Origin: Triplophysa rosa
Lineage: Eukaryota > Chordata > Actinopteri > Cypriniformes > Nemacheilidae
DNA: 64,000 nt
Direction: 5' to 3'
Assembly: GCF_024868665.1 (NCBI RefSeq)
Contig: NC_079892.1
Coordinates: forward strand, 11,440,936-11,504,935
The notes under the pieces were generated by a model. The model was not told the DNA's origin and did no database searches. It worked only from the letters and a program-made list of their open reading frames with translations. A program made the position numbers and the translations under genes. Shown piece after piece: positions 31,501 to 42,615 of the stretch. The number at the start of each line of letters is the position of its first letter. The stretch's first letter is position 1.

Positions 31501-34500
31501 ATTAATCGCTTTATTTTTTGTTTGTCTAGGTGATGTTTATGATGAATTTGGACATAAAGTAGACATTACAGAGGTAAGGAAACCAAAATATTTATTTAAA
31601 AGAATATTTAAATATCATTGGTGTTTGGTGATAGACGCCGGATGCCTAAACATCTTGGCCCGGTTTCACAGACCAAGCTTAAGCTTAAGCCAGGACTATG
31701 CCTTTGTTAAATTAGGTGGATATGTAAGTCACTTTTAATGTAACGCCTTATAGATAAAAACATTACTGGTGTGCATTTTGAGACAGAACAACGGCAATTA
31801 CATATTTAAACAAATAGCAGTTTATTTTCAGTTAAGACAGCTCAAACTTTCATTTTAGTCTGGGACGAGTCTTAAGCCTTGTCTGTGAAACCGGGTACTT
31901 AAGTTTTTAGTATTTATTTCAGCTGAATTACATGTTAAAAACGACATTACACGATTATCGGGGCCAAAATAATTCACGATAATGGTATCAAGTAAGTAAT
32001 GCTACCTGTCAAAATCATCTTTATTTTCTGTGTGTTGTTTATTCACGATAATGTTATTATCTTGATTGATATCTATTGAAACTTTTTTTAAAATAGGTAA
32101 ATAATGCTACCTGTCAAATTCATCTTTAATTTGATTTATTTTGTGTTGTTTTTTTTCCCCTTTGTTTTGGCCGAGAATTACACTCAAAATATGAGTGTTG
32201 GAGGGAGTTTTTAACCATTGCGACTAAAGGCAAAATTTTAAACGGGTGCTAAATAATTAACATTATTATCATATAGTATTAACACATAATCGATATTCAT
32301 GGTCTTTAATATCATGATTATTGACAATACCGGTATATAGTGACACCCTTAATGTAAAATATATATAAATATGTAGCTAAATTTATGTAACATTGCCATA
32401 GCAGTTATAAGTTCGACACCCAAGAAACGCTGATAAAATGTGTAATTTGAATGCATTGTTTGTGCATTTACATTTACAATGTTTTAGAATAAGTAACGCC
32501 AACATTTAGACTAATACCAAGAATGGATGTTGTAAGAGAACGTTATAAGACCGTGTCCAGTATTTGATAGTCATGTTTGTTTCGAACTCTCTTAGAAAAC
32601 ACCATGTGTGGATTTCTCCTTCAATCCACTGAGGGACCGGAAATTTCGTTTCCATGACAGCAGTTTGGTCGAGGCCATCAAACTGGAAGAGCCTCTGGTG
32701 CAGGAATTCTTCCGTCTATTAGCGCTCTGCCACACTGTCATGCCAGAAGAGAGAAATGAGGGTAAACTCCACCACAAACAATATATTACAATATTTTCAT
32801 ATCCGAGTAGATATCAGGGTATAGATTAATAGCTTTTGTATTATTCCACAAAGCTTTGAATGTGAAATACAACTTAGTAGAATGTGACTGACTAAAGTGT
32901 TGTGAATTGTTTAAGGTGAGCTGGTATATCAAGCACAATCTCCAGACGAAGGAGCTCTGGTCACCGCGGCACGAAACTTCGGCTTTGTGTTCCGGTCCAG
33001 AACTCCAGAAACCATCACTGTTTATGAGATGGGTCAGCCGGTTACCTACCAGCTCTTGGCCATCTTAGACTTCAATAATGTCCGTAAGAGAATGAGCGTT
33101 ATTGGTAGGTTGTTGGGTCTTATATATGTTTATACAGTATACAGTATATATATATATATAAATATATAGTATATTTAATTATACTTAAGAATACGTAAGC
33201 ATAGCATATAAGATTCGATATATTCACTTTCTTCTTTACTTTTATCCGATTTATAAACATTTAGGGCCAGATTTACTAAACGGCAAAATAGCGCAAGAGC
33301 ACAATTTAAAAAAAGCGCAGATGGGAGTGGAAATTTGTCCGGGTGATTTACTAACAAGGCAGACATTAAAAGACACAAGCACAATATCTTATTCCCATAA
33401 TGACCAACGCAATCTACCAAGAGCAGCGCAAATATGCACAGGGTTTAAGACATGATTTTTTTGGGGGGTGTTAAATAAAGCCGCAAAAACTAGTTCAACG
33501 ATGAGCGCACTTTAGTAAATCACGTTATACTTTCCTCCCATAAAGTTTACGTCTGAAAAGGAAACTCCTACAAATACATATTAGGTATTCAAATACAATA
33601 AGGTCAGTCGCAAAAACAGCTGTCCATGCCTTTTCAGTGCTAACGTTTTTTACGGCAATAGAGGCGTTTGCACTGCCGTAAACTGTTAGTAAATCTGTCC
33701 CATATTATTTTCACAATCTATAATAGATCTGCTATCTTTATAGTTTCCTAAAACCAGTGCTCATAATGAAGGGGGCTGGGGGGGATCCGGGACCCCCCAT
33801 AAGAAGTAAAAAATAGACTCAGATATTTTTATTTGAGTAAAAATGATAATGACAAATGTGATTAAATTCATGCAATGGATATGGTACATTTTGTGAATTA
33901 ATTATTTACAATCATTTATATTAAGTTTGTTTATGGGCTAGTTGTCACGTCTCTTTAAATTTGAAACGCCCCGCCCCACGTCTAAAGACCGCTAAGCGCA
34001 GGACATCGTTGACATGACTGCTTGATTGGCGTTGCTCCATTGTAGCTAACTTCAGCTAAAAAATGGAGAATAATAAACCTCCACTCGCAGTCGGGAAGAG
34101 GTAGTTTCCCCACAACACTAACACACAGACGGACAGCCGGTCTTGTTATAATTTATATTTTTAATATCTAATAAACTAGTTTCTTGCATTTAAACAAGTC
34201 TTTTGGAACAAACATTATTATCACATAGTGTCAATCCTCCAGTTGTTTTTAGGGAAAATAGTAAATACTACATTGGTAAATAATGCTAGAATTATTCTGT
34301 TGGACGTACTGTACACTACTGTTCAAAAGTCCTTTCTGTTCACCAAGCCTGCATTGATTTGATCCAAAATACAGCAAAAGAAGCCTGTTCTTTTATGTAA
34401 GCCGGTTTTTAATAAGTAGTATATAGTTATGCATATTATTATTAGATACTGTATATTGTGTATTTTGTATAAATTGTATATTGCGAGACCCCCCACCAAA

Positions 34501-37500
34501 AAAAAGTCTTATGGGGGACACTACCTAAAACGAATCATCCATCTCAAAAGTAGTCATCCATTTCTTTGGAGGGTTTTACATAATTTATCCACTCACCAGA
34601 AATCGATAGCTGGGTCTGTTGAATGTGTTTTATTGTGTACTCTTGACATTTATAACTGTGGTTTTCTGTCTCCTCTGCAGTGAGAACCCCAAAGGGGCAG
34701 CTAAAGCTTTACTCAAAAGGAGCCGACACAATACTCTTCGACAGGCTGGACCCGTCCAATGACGAGCTTATGTATACTACCTCAGAGCACCTTAATGTAA
34801 GGCTCTATTATTGCTTATGTTTTTCGGTAATGTCTTTGTTTTCTTAGAAGAATTTTGGAGTACTACATAATTACCTGTATGGACTTTTTCATTGGATTTC
34901 TTGATCACAAGTTCTGGTAACCTTCCTAATATCATTAGCCTATCATTAGCTTCTAGAGATACATCTGTAAAGATTCTGTCATCATTTATTCACCCTCATT
35001 TCATTCAAAACCTGTATATGACTCTTTCTTCTGTGGAACACAAAAGAAGATATTTTGAGAAATGTCTCATTGGTTTTGTGTCCATGCAATGGAAGTCAAT
35101 GGGGTTTAGTGTTGTTTGGATACCAACGTTCTTCAAAATATCTTCTTTTGTGTTCTGCAGAAAAAGTCATACAGGTTTGGAATGACACGAGGGTGAATAT
35201 TTTGGGGTGAACTGTCCCTTCAAAACCACTCAGAGTACCCTAGCAACCACATAGCAATGTATTAAAAAATACCCACATTGCCCTGACATCATCGCCGCAG
35301 CTGTTGGCAAGTGTAAGCAGTTCTACCCTACCTAAACGTATTAGAGACGGGTGGCGTATTGTCTGGTGTAGCTGGTCTAAAAGCAGCCGAAAGCCTCACT
35401 CATTATGAGATACTGTGCATCGGTCATGTCTCATTTACTGCTGTCTGTGGTTTCTCAAGGAGCAATCAGCCTCTATTGATGTCAAGGGAGAAGCCATTTC
35501 CAAGTAGGGTAAAAATAGCAGCTTTTATAAGCGTATGGAAAATGATAGGAAACAGGAGGATGCTTTCACAGGTCAGATAAAAGAGAAAAACTGTGCAGCG
35601 TGTGCTTAGTATAATTACAGCACCGCCGTAGAGAGTCGGGTAAAATTGACTGTGTGGTTTCATTTTTATGATAAGATGAATGTCTTACCCAGCATGAATA
35701 TATTTCCTGTGATGTGTATCTGTGTTGTAGGAGTTCGCCGGGGAGGGTCTGAGAACGTTAGCGCTGGCGTACAAAGACCTGGATGAGGACGTGTTTGATG
35801 AATGGATGAAGCAGCTCCTGTTTGCCAGCACCTCGCTGGATAACAGAGAAGAAAAACTCGGGGTCCTGTATGAAGAAATCGAGCAGGGGCTGATGGTAAA
35901 TGTGTTTCTGTGACTCAAAGCCAATTCCATTTAATTGTAATTCTGTATATATTTACATCTATATCAGAGTTATTATAGTTTTAATTAATATTTTAAATGA
36001 GCTTTTATTTTTGTTCGTTTAAGTTTTAGCAATTTTGCTATGCTTTTGTCATTTTATGATTTATTTGTTTCTTTTTTATGTTGCTATTTAATATTCATTA
36101 ATTTTTATTTTATTTTTTGTTTATTATTATAATTTTAGTGCTTTAAACTTATTTCAGTTTATTTTTGAGGCAACATTTCAACTTTTCCTGCAGTTAAGTT
36201 TTTCCAATCATTTTTAGGTCCATTTTTTATTTGATTTCAATTAACAGAAACGTTTTCAAAGTTTTTATTTTAGTAAACTAAAATAACGTTGATCTTTATT
36301 GCTATTATTGAAAATTTTCCATAAGATTGGCAAATTTAACACCGAGCAATAAATAGCGGAATAGAGCCAGGATTTAAAAAAATGAAAGGGCTCTGTGATG
36401 TCATCAAGGAGGCGGGGCCAGACGGATGTCACAGTTTCTTAGTCGAAGGAATGTATACCATTAGAAAAAAAAGAAATAATGAACACCGATCCTTAAACCT
36501 AACGTCACTGGTGCAAAAACAAATCACACAAAAATATATAAAAGTAAATAACGTTTAGATTTTTACATTATTTTATTTAAATTTTATCATGTATAAATAG
36601 TCATATATATTTATAATTATATATGATTATATTTAGTATTTTTAAATACATTTTTAATTATATTATTTTATTTGTTATTATCTTAATATTTTTTATATAT
36701 ATCATATTAATATTATGATTGTTGTTTCACATTTCACATTTACATTTGATGTCAACAAGTTATAATTTGTTTTTGTTTTATTTTAGAATTTTTTTAAACA
36801 ACTTTCCCTTTTTTCGAAAGCTCCTTGGTGCTACAGCCATAGAGGACAAACTACAGGAGGGCGTTCCAGAGACTATTGCCTGTTTGACCCTGGCCAACAT
36901 CAAGATCTGGGTGCTAACCGGAGACAAACTAGGTAACCTGTGCTAATGAGAACATACAGAGCTCATTTACTCATGCACTCTGTTCTCACACGGTGTAACT
37001 GTGTGTAATCCATTGTGCTCGCAGAGACGGCGATGAACATCGGCTACTCTTGCAACATGCTGAGAGACGACATGAATGAGGTGTTCATAATCTCAGGTCA
37101 CACCACGCTTGAGGTCCAGCGGGAGCTCAGGTAACATTTCAATCGAAGGCTTTGTTCACGCTGTACGTGAATCCGATTTTTAATACTGAGTGTTCACATC
37201 GTCATTTCGCAAATAATGAAATCAGATCCATTTGTTCGGGGTAGTCAGTTTCCTGTTGGCACAGCAGGAGGAATATACTAATAGATGTCATTACAGAAAT
37301 AGAGAAGATGGATAAATATACTTACTGAATGGATTCAAATCAGATACGCCAAAAAACATTTTCTGCGACCTGTCGGAACAAATCATACAGGTTTTGCAGC
37401 TTAAATTGAATCATTATCTGTGACTTCTGCGAAGTAAAATGACTTTCGGTTGGTTTGTGCTCAGGGCCGCTAAAGAGAGTATCATGGGACCCAGCAGAGA

Positions 37501-40500
37501 GATATTCAGCGATGGTCCTGACACAGAGAAGACAGATATATACTCAAGTGACTCTGTCTTTGAAGAAACCATCATTTCAGAATATGCTTTAATTATCAAT
37601 GGACACAGTTTGGTAAGACTCCCGACTTTCTTTAATAGTTTTGAATTGTCATGAGATTGTGTTGTTATCACATGACCTTATTATCTGCATGTTTAATTCT
37701 GCAATTGACATCCGGTTAATATTATTATACATTTTAAACCAAATATACTGTATATGTAAAACCGTACAGCTGTTGCTAAGCTTCATGATTGGTCTATTCA
37801 AACAGAATATTTATTTGCTTGGGGTTTAGTAGAAAACAGTGGCTGAAAGTTGTTGAAATTGGTTTTGCTTGAATAAATGCGTCTTTGACTGTGACAGGAC
37901 AATGACAACCAACTGTGGCACCAATAAATGAATTCAATTGAATGAATTCTGTCAACAAACAATGTCAAGGGTGAATAGTTTCTTCAGCTTATAGACGGTT
38001 TCAAAGTGACAACATAAAGAAGCGCCTGTAGGTTATTTCTGATAGCAAGCAAAAGAAGCCGAACTGTTACTTGGCTAAACTTGCTTCTCCAATATTTTGA
38101 ATTTAGACTGCAATACCAATCTCAACCGCTAGATGTCAATGTACCATACGGTTTCTGTAAATGCGACCAAACTACGTTCAGGACCCATTCAACAAATTGT
38201 TTTTTTAATGCAATTATTATACTGCAAAAAATAATACAAATGAATATTAACATAAATGAAATGAAATATCATTATTAAATATAAATAGTTATATTATTAG
38301 ACACTAGCCAAACACAGACCGGAAGTTAACTGCAGTCCGATGAAACGGTCTATAAAGGTGTGTTTTTTCATTGTGTGATGTGGTTTTCTGTATGTGTGAC
38401 ATGAAGGCTCATGCCCTGGAGGCAGACCTGGAGCAGATTCTGGTAGACGTGGCGTGTCTGTGTAAGACTGTGATCTGCTGTCGAGTCACTCCACTGCAGA
38501 AAGCTCTGGTGGTTGAGCTCATAAAGAGACACAAGAGAGCCGTCACACTCGCGATCGGTGATGGAGCTAATGACGTCAGTATGATCAAGAGTAAGACACT
38601 TCACATGTATTGAGCTGGCTCTGTCTGTCTGTCCATTTCTTCTTTATCCATCCATCTCTCTTTCACATTGTCCAGCAGGTTCCATCCATCCACATGCATT
38701 TCTTTCTGTCTTTTAATCCGCTCTCTATCCATTCATCTATCATCTGTCGTTCTGTCTGTCCATCCGGCCATCCATCCAGCTCTCTTTCTTTCTTTCTGTC
38801 TTTCTGTCTCTCCATTTGTTCTCCATCCATTCATCTGGATATACGTCTCTCTGTCCGTCCGTCCATCTATTAATGAATTAATCTATTCATTCATTTCTCT
38901 TTGTGTCCGCCTGTCTGTCTATTTGTTCATCCATCTTTCTTCCTGTTTTTCCATCCATCCGTCCATCCATCTATCTCCCTCTCTCTTTCTGTCCATCCAT
39001 CCATCAATCTCTCTTTTCTGTCTTTTTGTCCATCCATCCATCTCTCTTTTCTGTCTTTCTGTCATCAATCAATCTCTCTTTTCTGTCTTTTTGTCCATCC
39101 ATCCATCTCTCTTTTGTCCATCCATCAATCTCTCTTTTCTGTCCATCCATCAATCTCTCTTTTCCGTCTTTCTGTCCATCCATCAGTCTCTATTTTCTCT
39201 CTTTTCTGTCCATCCATCAATCTCTCTTTTCTATCCTTCTGTCCATCCATCCATCCATCTCTCTTTTCCGTCTTTCTGTCCATCCATCAGTCTCTCTTTT
39301 CTCTCTTTTCGTCCATCCATCCGACTCTCTTTTCTGTCTTTCTGTCCATCCATCCACCCATCTCTCTTTTCCGTCTTTCTGTCCATCCATCAGTCTCTCT
39401 TTTCTCTCTTTCGTGCATCCATCCGACTTTCTTTTGTCTTTCTGTCCATCCATCTATCCATCATTATTTGTCTGTCTCTCTGTCGTTCTCCATCCATCCA
39501 TCCATCCAACCAACCATACATACATACATTCATTCAATCATTCATTCATTCATTCATTCATTCATTCATTCATTCATTCATTCATTTGCCTGTCTCTCTG
39601 TCGTTCTCCACCCATCCATTTTTTTCTGTTTTTCCATCTGTTCTCTATCGTGCATATTCATTCATTCATCCATCCATCCATCCAACTATCCCTTCATCAT
39701 CTGTCTGTCTCTCTCATACTCCTTGTCTGTCTCTCATGAACAGAGCGGTCTGACACTTGTAATGCATACGCCATACGACTGAAGTTGCATTGCCGGTCTA
39801 ATGGAGCGGTTGCTATGGAAATAAACAGTTCTTTTTGATCTGTAAGTGTGTTGAGTAATGTGTATATGGTGTCCTCTCTCTCCACCAGCGGCTCACATCG
39901 GCGTGGGCATCAGCGGACAGGAGGGCATGCAGGCGGTGTTATCCTCCGATTACTCCTTCGCCCAGTTCCGCTACCTGCAGCGCCTCCTGCTGGTCCACGG
40001 CCGCTGGTCTTACCACCGCATGTGCAACTTCCTCTGCTACTTCTTTTACAAGAACTTTGCCTTCACGCTGGTACATTTCTGGTACGGATTTCAATGTGGA
40101 TTCTCCGCCCAGGTAAAGCATCTGGACTACAGCATATGGAAATGATTTAAGAGGTTTCAGAAGTGCAAAGATATCAGATGTACTTATATCATATATTTTT
40201 ATTTGGTCATCACAGACTGTGTACGATCAATGGTTCATCACACTTTTCAACATAGTCTACACCTCACTTCCTGTGCTGTCCATGGGCTTATTTGACCAGG
40301 TAAGGTCATTCCATATATACAGGCATTCCATATCGTGAATCATATTTGGTTTCCCTTGTGACGTACATTGTGTTGATATTCCAGGATGTAAACGAGCAGT
40401 ACAGTTTACGCTATCCAAACCTGTACAGACCGGGTCAGCTCAACCAGCTTTTCAACAAGAGAAAGTTCTTCACGTGTACACTGCACGGCATCTGCACCTC

Positions 40501-42615
40501 TTTCATTCTTTTCTTCATACCGTACGGAGCCTTCATATCCGCCGTACGCGACGACGGTACCCAAATATCTGATCAGCAAGCGTTCGCGGTCACCATAGCA
40601 ACCTCTCTGGTTATTGTGGTCAGTGTCCAGGTGAGTCGTTATTTTTAAGCAAATAGCACATTTAAAGGGATAGTTCATCTTCATAATGAAAATCCTGTCA
40701 TTTTGTACATCATTTTAAACCTTTATGACCTTTTCTCTATACTGCAGAACACAAAAGAAGATATTCTGAAAAATGTTAGTAGCAGAAAAGCGCTGGTCCC
40801 CATTGACTTGCATTGGTTTTGTGTCCCCATAGAAGTCAATGGGGACCCACGGTTTTGGTTACCAACATTTTTCAAAATATCTTCTTTCGTGTTTTGCAGA
40901 AAAAAAGATCACACAGGTTTAAAACGCCAACGTTGAGAGTAAATGATGACAGACTTTACATTTTGAAGGTGAACTATCCCTTTAAGGGTCGAAGTACACA
41001 GATGGTAGTCAAGTTTTGGAATTAGAGTCTTAAGGATACTAGCGCACTCAAGGCACCAGCAAAACATTATTTTATGTTCCATTGTTATTTCTAATAACAA
41101 TATGCACTTTGATACCATCTGCTGGTGAAATTTCTTAGATAGAGAATAGATTTGTGCATTTAAAGAGAAATTGTAACCGGCTTTACTTTAGCCTGCGCCA
41201 AGCAAATTAAGATGAAATTAAATTAAGATCCATGGCACTTCATTAACACAGACAAAGCAAGCAATCACATCACACACAATGTTACATGTAGCTCTGCCTA
41301 TTTTGCTTTTGCCTAATCTTGTTATCAATCCGTTTTGTTTAAGATCGGGCTTGACACAAACTACTGGACGGCTGTGAACCATTTCTTCATTTGGGGCAGT
41401 CTCGCTGTTTACTTTGCAATACTTTTTGCAATGCAAAGCGATGGCCTTTTCAACATATTCCCAAACCAGTTCACTTTTATAGGTAAGACTTCAAGATGCA
41501 TTGAAATAGAATACTAGCTTACCAAATACCGTAAATTTCAACACTTGTAAAAGTGAAACACAAAAGAAGATATTTTGAAAAATGTCTCAGTGGTTTTGTA
41601 TCAATACAGTAGAAGTCAATGGGGGTCAATGTTTGGTTATCATGGTAACATTCTTCAAAATATTTTCTGCAGCAGAAAGAAAGTCAAACAGATTTGAAAT
41701 AACAAGTAATTGATGTAAATGATTGTACAGAATTGTAATTTTTGGGTGAACTAACCCTTTCATGCTTATATTGTAGTTTTAATAGCTCTAATTTATCTAT
41801 ACATCTTGTACTGACACCTAGTGATGCGGATGTCAAATCCCACATAAACAAACGTTTTAAAGTAGCCTACAGTTTTGCAATGCATAACAAATATACGTGC
41901 GAATAGGGTATTTCTGCACTATTACAGATAGCCTACTGTATATTTAATAATACAGTATAGTATATGATAAAAACTATTAGTATATGACTGCGCATGTCAT
42001 TTCAATGTGTTTGACTGTAGGCACGGCACGTAACTCTCTGGATCAGAAGATCGTTTGGCTGGTTATCTTCCTCACCACTGTGGTGTGTATAATGCCCATG
42101 GTGGCCGTCCGATTCATCAAGACTGATTGCTATCCCACACAGACTGATAAGGTTACTAAACGCATGCTTAATACAATGGGGGAGGAGAATATGCTTAGTT
42201 ATACACATGATTAATAACTGGGTGTATTTTAAAGTAATAGAAACGTAAATGTAACATTCTGAATGGTTTCTGTGAATCTTTGTCTGCCCTGTAGGTGCGC
42301 TTGCTTCAGCAGGCCACCAGGAGGCAGGGTCCTCAAGAGCAGAACCTCAGGAGAGTCCGCAGGACAAGTTCTCGACGCTCGGCGTACGCTTTCGCCCACC
42401 AGCAGGGATACGGAGAACTCATCACTTCTGGCAAGAACATGAAGGTAACCACATCATCTACATCCACCTACCCCCTGTCATCTCCTGAAAGATGCCCCGG
42501 CACCAGAGGGGCCCCGGATGAGACCACCACAGAGGCAGAGACCAACAACACTGGATTTAAGAGGGAATTTGACCAAAATCAAGATGTGACGGTGGAAGAT
42601 TTGGAGGCCAGATGA
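16583..42615 (+). CDS. atp8b4: P4-ATPase phospholipid flippase, ATP8B class
   Basis: This catalytic subunit flips phospholipids to the cytosolic leaflet and would pair with a CDC50/TMEM30 protein. Exons after the start: 24376-24434, 25055-25168, 25276-25374, 25471-25532, 25622-25694, 28310-28380, 28517-28599, 29157-29315, 30542-30630, 30808-31004, 31200-31408, 31530-31573, 32596-32761, 32916-33104, 34681-34796, 35731-35895, 36821-36932, 37025-37130, 37465-37612, 38407-38590, 39889-40112, 40216-40299, 40385-40630, 41344-41482, 42021-42151, 42295-42615. These join in phase to ~1201 aa (human ATP8B4 ~1192). Motifs: [18 protein letters not shown] in TM4, phosphorylation site SDKTGT (D~388), [19 protein letters not shown] (~813) and tail [12 protein letters not shown]. 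The canonical TGDKQET reads TGDKLET. The first exon (16583-16598, MEHVF) is the weakest call; an alternative is 19421-19436. Some segments read closer to ATP8B2; synteny favours ATP8B4. Confidence 0.9.
18383..18615. mobile_element. TTAA-flanked MITE (cyprinid family A)
   Basis: The element is bounded by TTAA on each side and inverted ends (AAAGGGGTAGTTCACCCA at the left; a decayed GGGCGACCTATCACTT at the right). Its interior carries opposing blocks related to AAATATCTTCTTTTGTGTTC. The same layout recurs at 24675, 26208, 34955, 40662, 41553 and 46985, so this is one dispersed family. A TTAA target would fit piggyBac-type elements. Confidence 0.7.
20937..21023. repeat. GGTTGCTAGG-type short tandem repeat
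   Basis: Degenerate repeats of a roughly 20-bp unit containing GGTTGCTAGGG and GTGCTCT are spaced along this stretch, a simple-repeat type widespread in cyprinids. The opposite-strand form (CCTAGCAACCAC) occurs at about 35240. Confidence 0.5.
21936..23504. mobile_element. Composite: family A MITE ends enclosing other insertions
   Basis: The left part (21936-22010) has AAAGGAAAAGTTCACCCAAA and the TTTACTCACCCTCATTTCAT block. The right part (23420-23504) has the complementary GAGGGTGAGTAAATTATGAG and ends in ...ATTCCTTTAA. Both carry TTAA at the outside. Between them lie a possible hAT-like fragment (about 22511-22735, ends TTTTCCACCA and TGGTGGAAAA) and a complete second TTAA element (22959-23346). 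Confidence 0.5.
22959..23346 (-). mobile_element. TTAA-flanked MITE (family B)
   Basis: TTAA at both ends, with the right end reading ...GGGACTTTAA. Its interior on the minus strand (TTAACTCCTCCCCTTC, CTGTCAGTCT, GCACTTCCGCCCT) matches the elements at 54190-54537 and 56992-57820. There is no coding potential. It is inserted inside the larger composite 21936-23504. Confidence 0.65.
24675..24903. mobile_element. Truncated family A MITE
   Basis: It starts TTAAAGGATTCC and contains GCAGAACACAAAAGAAGATA and, inverted, AAATATCTTCTTTTGTGTTT around a CCCCATTGACCTCCATTATA centre. The right terminus is missing. Confidence 0.6.
26208..26500. mobile_element. Family A MITE
   Basis: The left end AAAGGGATAGCTCACCCAAA and right end GGGCGAACGATTACTTTAA enclose the usual CCCTCATGTCATTTTAAACC and complementary ATGACATGAGGATGAATTGA arms. 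TTAA is intact only on the right (26497-26500). It contains a short (AT)n run. Confidence 0.6.
26553..27592 (-). mobile_element. Solo LTR of a retrotransposon, antisense to atp8b4
   Basis: On the minus strand the 1040-bp unit begins TGTCAGGTCTCGGG and ends TTCATAACA, the TG...CA signature of a long terminal repeat. An AATAAA poly(A) signal lies near its end (about 26589). The six bases GAAAGT flank both sides (26547-26552 and 27593-27598) as a target-site duplication. There is no internal coding region, primer-binding site or polypurine tract, so it is a solo LTR left by LTR-LTR recombination. Long minus-strand frames inside it (for example 26555-27238) are low-complexity and not taken as genes. 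It holds two copies of a ~70-bp unit (26818-26945) and a CTAGA run near 27270. The superfamily is not assigned. Confidence 0.8.
27852..28133. repeat. Tandem repeat, about three ~100-bp units
   Basis: Three imperfect copies of a unit containing GCCAAATTTAAGAACTT, TATCTTTAATCACCATTCA and AGATACAATGAAAGTGAATG start near 27860, 27957 and 28054. The copies differ by small indels. It lies in the atp8b4 intron directly after a stretch resembling the left end of a TTAA-type element (about 27727). Confidence 0.7.
29445..30443. mobile_element. Family A-like MITE enlarged by internal tandem repeats
   Basis: The outer ends are those of family A (left ATAGAAATAGTTCACATGAA, right TTTAGGTGAACTGTTCCTTTAA). 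The interior is about four times longer than usual because a 150-180-bp unit is repeated. Units containing ATATAGTTATA...GGGGACTGGAGCTTTCAAGC start near 29604, 29761, 29946 and 30092. All are diverged from each other. Several short minus-strand frames here are by-products of the repeats. Confidence 0.6.
33264..33703. mobile_element. Non-autonomous DNA transposon with terminal inverted repeats
   Basis: The left end GGGCCAGATTTACTAAACGG and right end AACTGTTAGTAAATCTGTCC are complementary over about 25 bp and bound a 440-bp element in an atp8b4 intron. No clear target duplication is visible, so the superfamily is left open. The following 800 bp (33750-34540) also look repeat-derived, with GGGGGATCC/ACCCCCCATAAGA and a complementary GACCCCCCACC/TCTTATGGGGG pair about 700 bp apart. 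Confidence 0.55.
34955..35222. mobile_element. Family A MITE, left end degraded
   Basis: It contains the full set of opposing blocks (CATTTATTCACCCTCATTTC ... GACACGAGGGTGAATATTTT; ACACAAAAGAAGATATTTTG ... AAATATCTTCTTTTGTGTTC) and ends TTTTGGGGTGAACTGTCCCT. The left terminus has lost its TTAA. Confidence 0.65.
38613..39716. repeat. 1.1-kb CCATCCATC minisatellite with (CATT)n core
   Basis: The stretch consists of pyrimidine-rich degenerate tandem units of roughly 35-45 bp built from CATCCATCCATCTCTCTTTT and CTGTCTTTCTGTC. It grades into a pure (CATT)n run at 39527-39586. It starts about 23 bp after the donor of the atp8b4 exon ending at 38590 and fills most of that intron. It keeps three plus-strand frames open for 278-361 codons of Ser/His/Pro/Phe/Leu, which are artefacts of the repeat and not genes. 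Confidence 0.9.
40662..40985. mobile_element. Intact family A MITE with TTAA at both ends
   Basis: This is the best-preserved copy. TTAA lies at 40662-40665 and 40982-40985, with inverted ends AAGGGATAGTTCATCTTCAT and GAAGGTGAACTATCCCTT. Long complementary arms surround the ACACAAAAGAAGATATTCTG / AAATATCTTCTTTCGTGTTT pair, so the whole 320 bp could form a hairpin. It begins 31 bases after the donor of the preceding atp8b4 exon. Confidence 0.8.
41553..41763. mobile_element. Truncated family A MITE
   Basis: Only the centre and right arm remain: ACACAAAAGAAGATATTTTG, then AGAAGTCAATGGGGGTCAAT, ending TTTTTGGGTGAACTAACCCTTT. It lies in the atp8b4 intron after the exon ending at 41482. Confidence 0.6.

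Noticed and set aside
36932..36945. Truncation of the flippase after TGDKLGNLC
   Set aside because: This is read-through into the intron. The donor at 36933 and the exon at 37025 restore the frame ([13 protein letters not shown]).
38668..39782. Three overlapping long frames (278-361 codons) rich in Ser, His, Pro, Phe and Leu
   Set aside because: They are translations of the CCATCCATC minisatellite. All three frames are open because the repeat lacks stops, there is no splice or start context, and the stretch lies inside a flippase intron.
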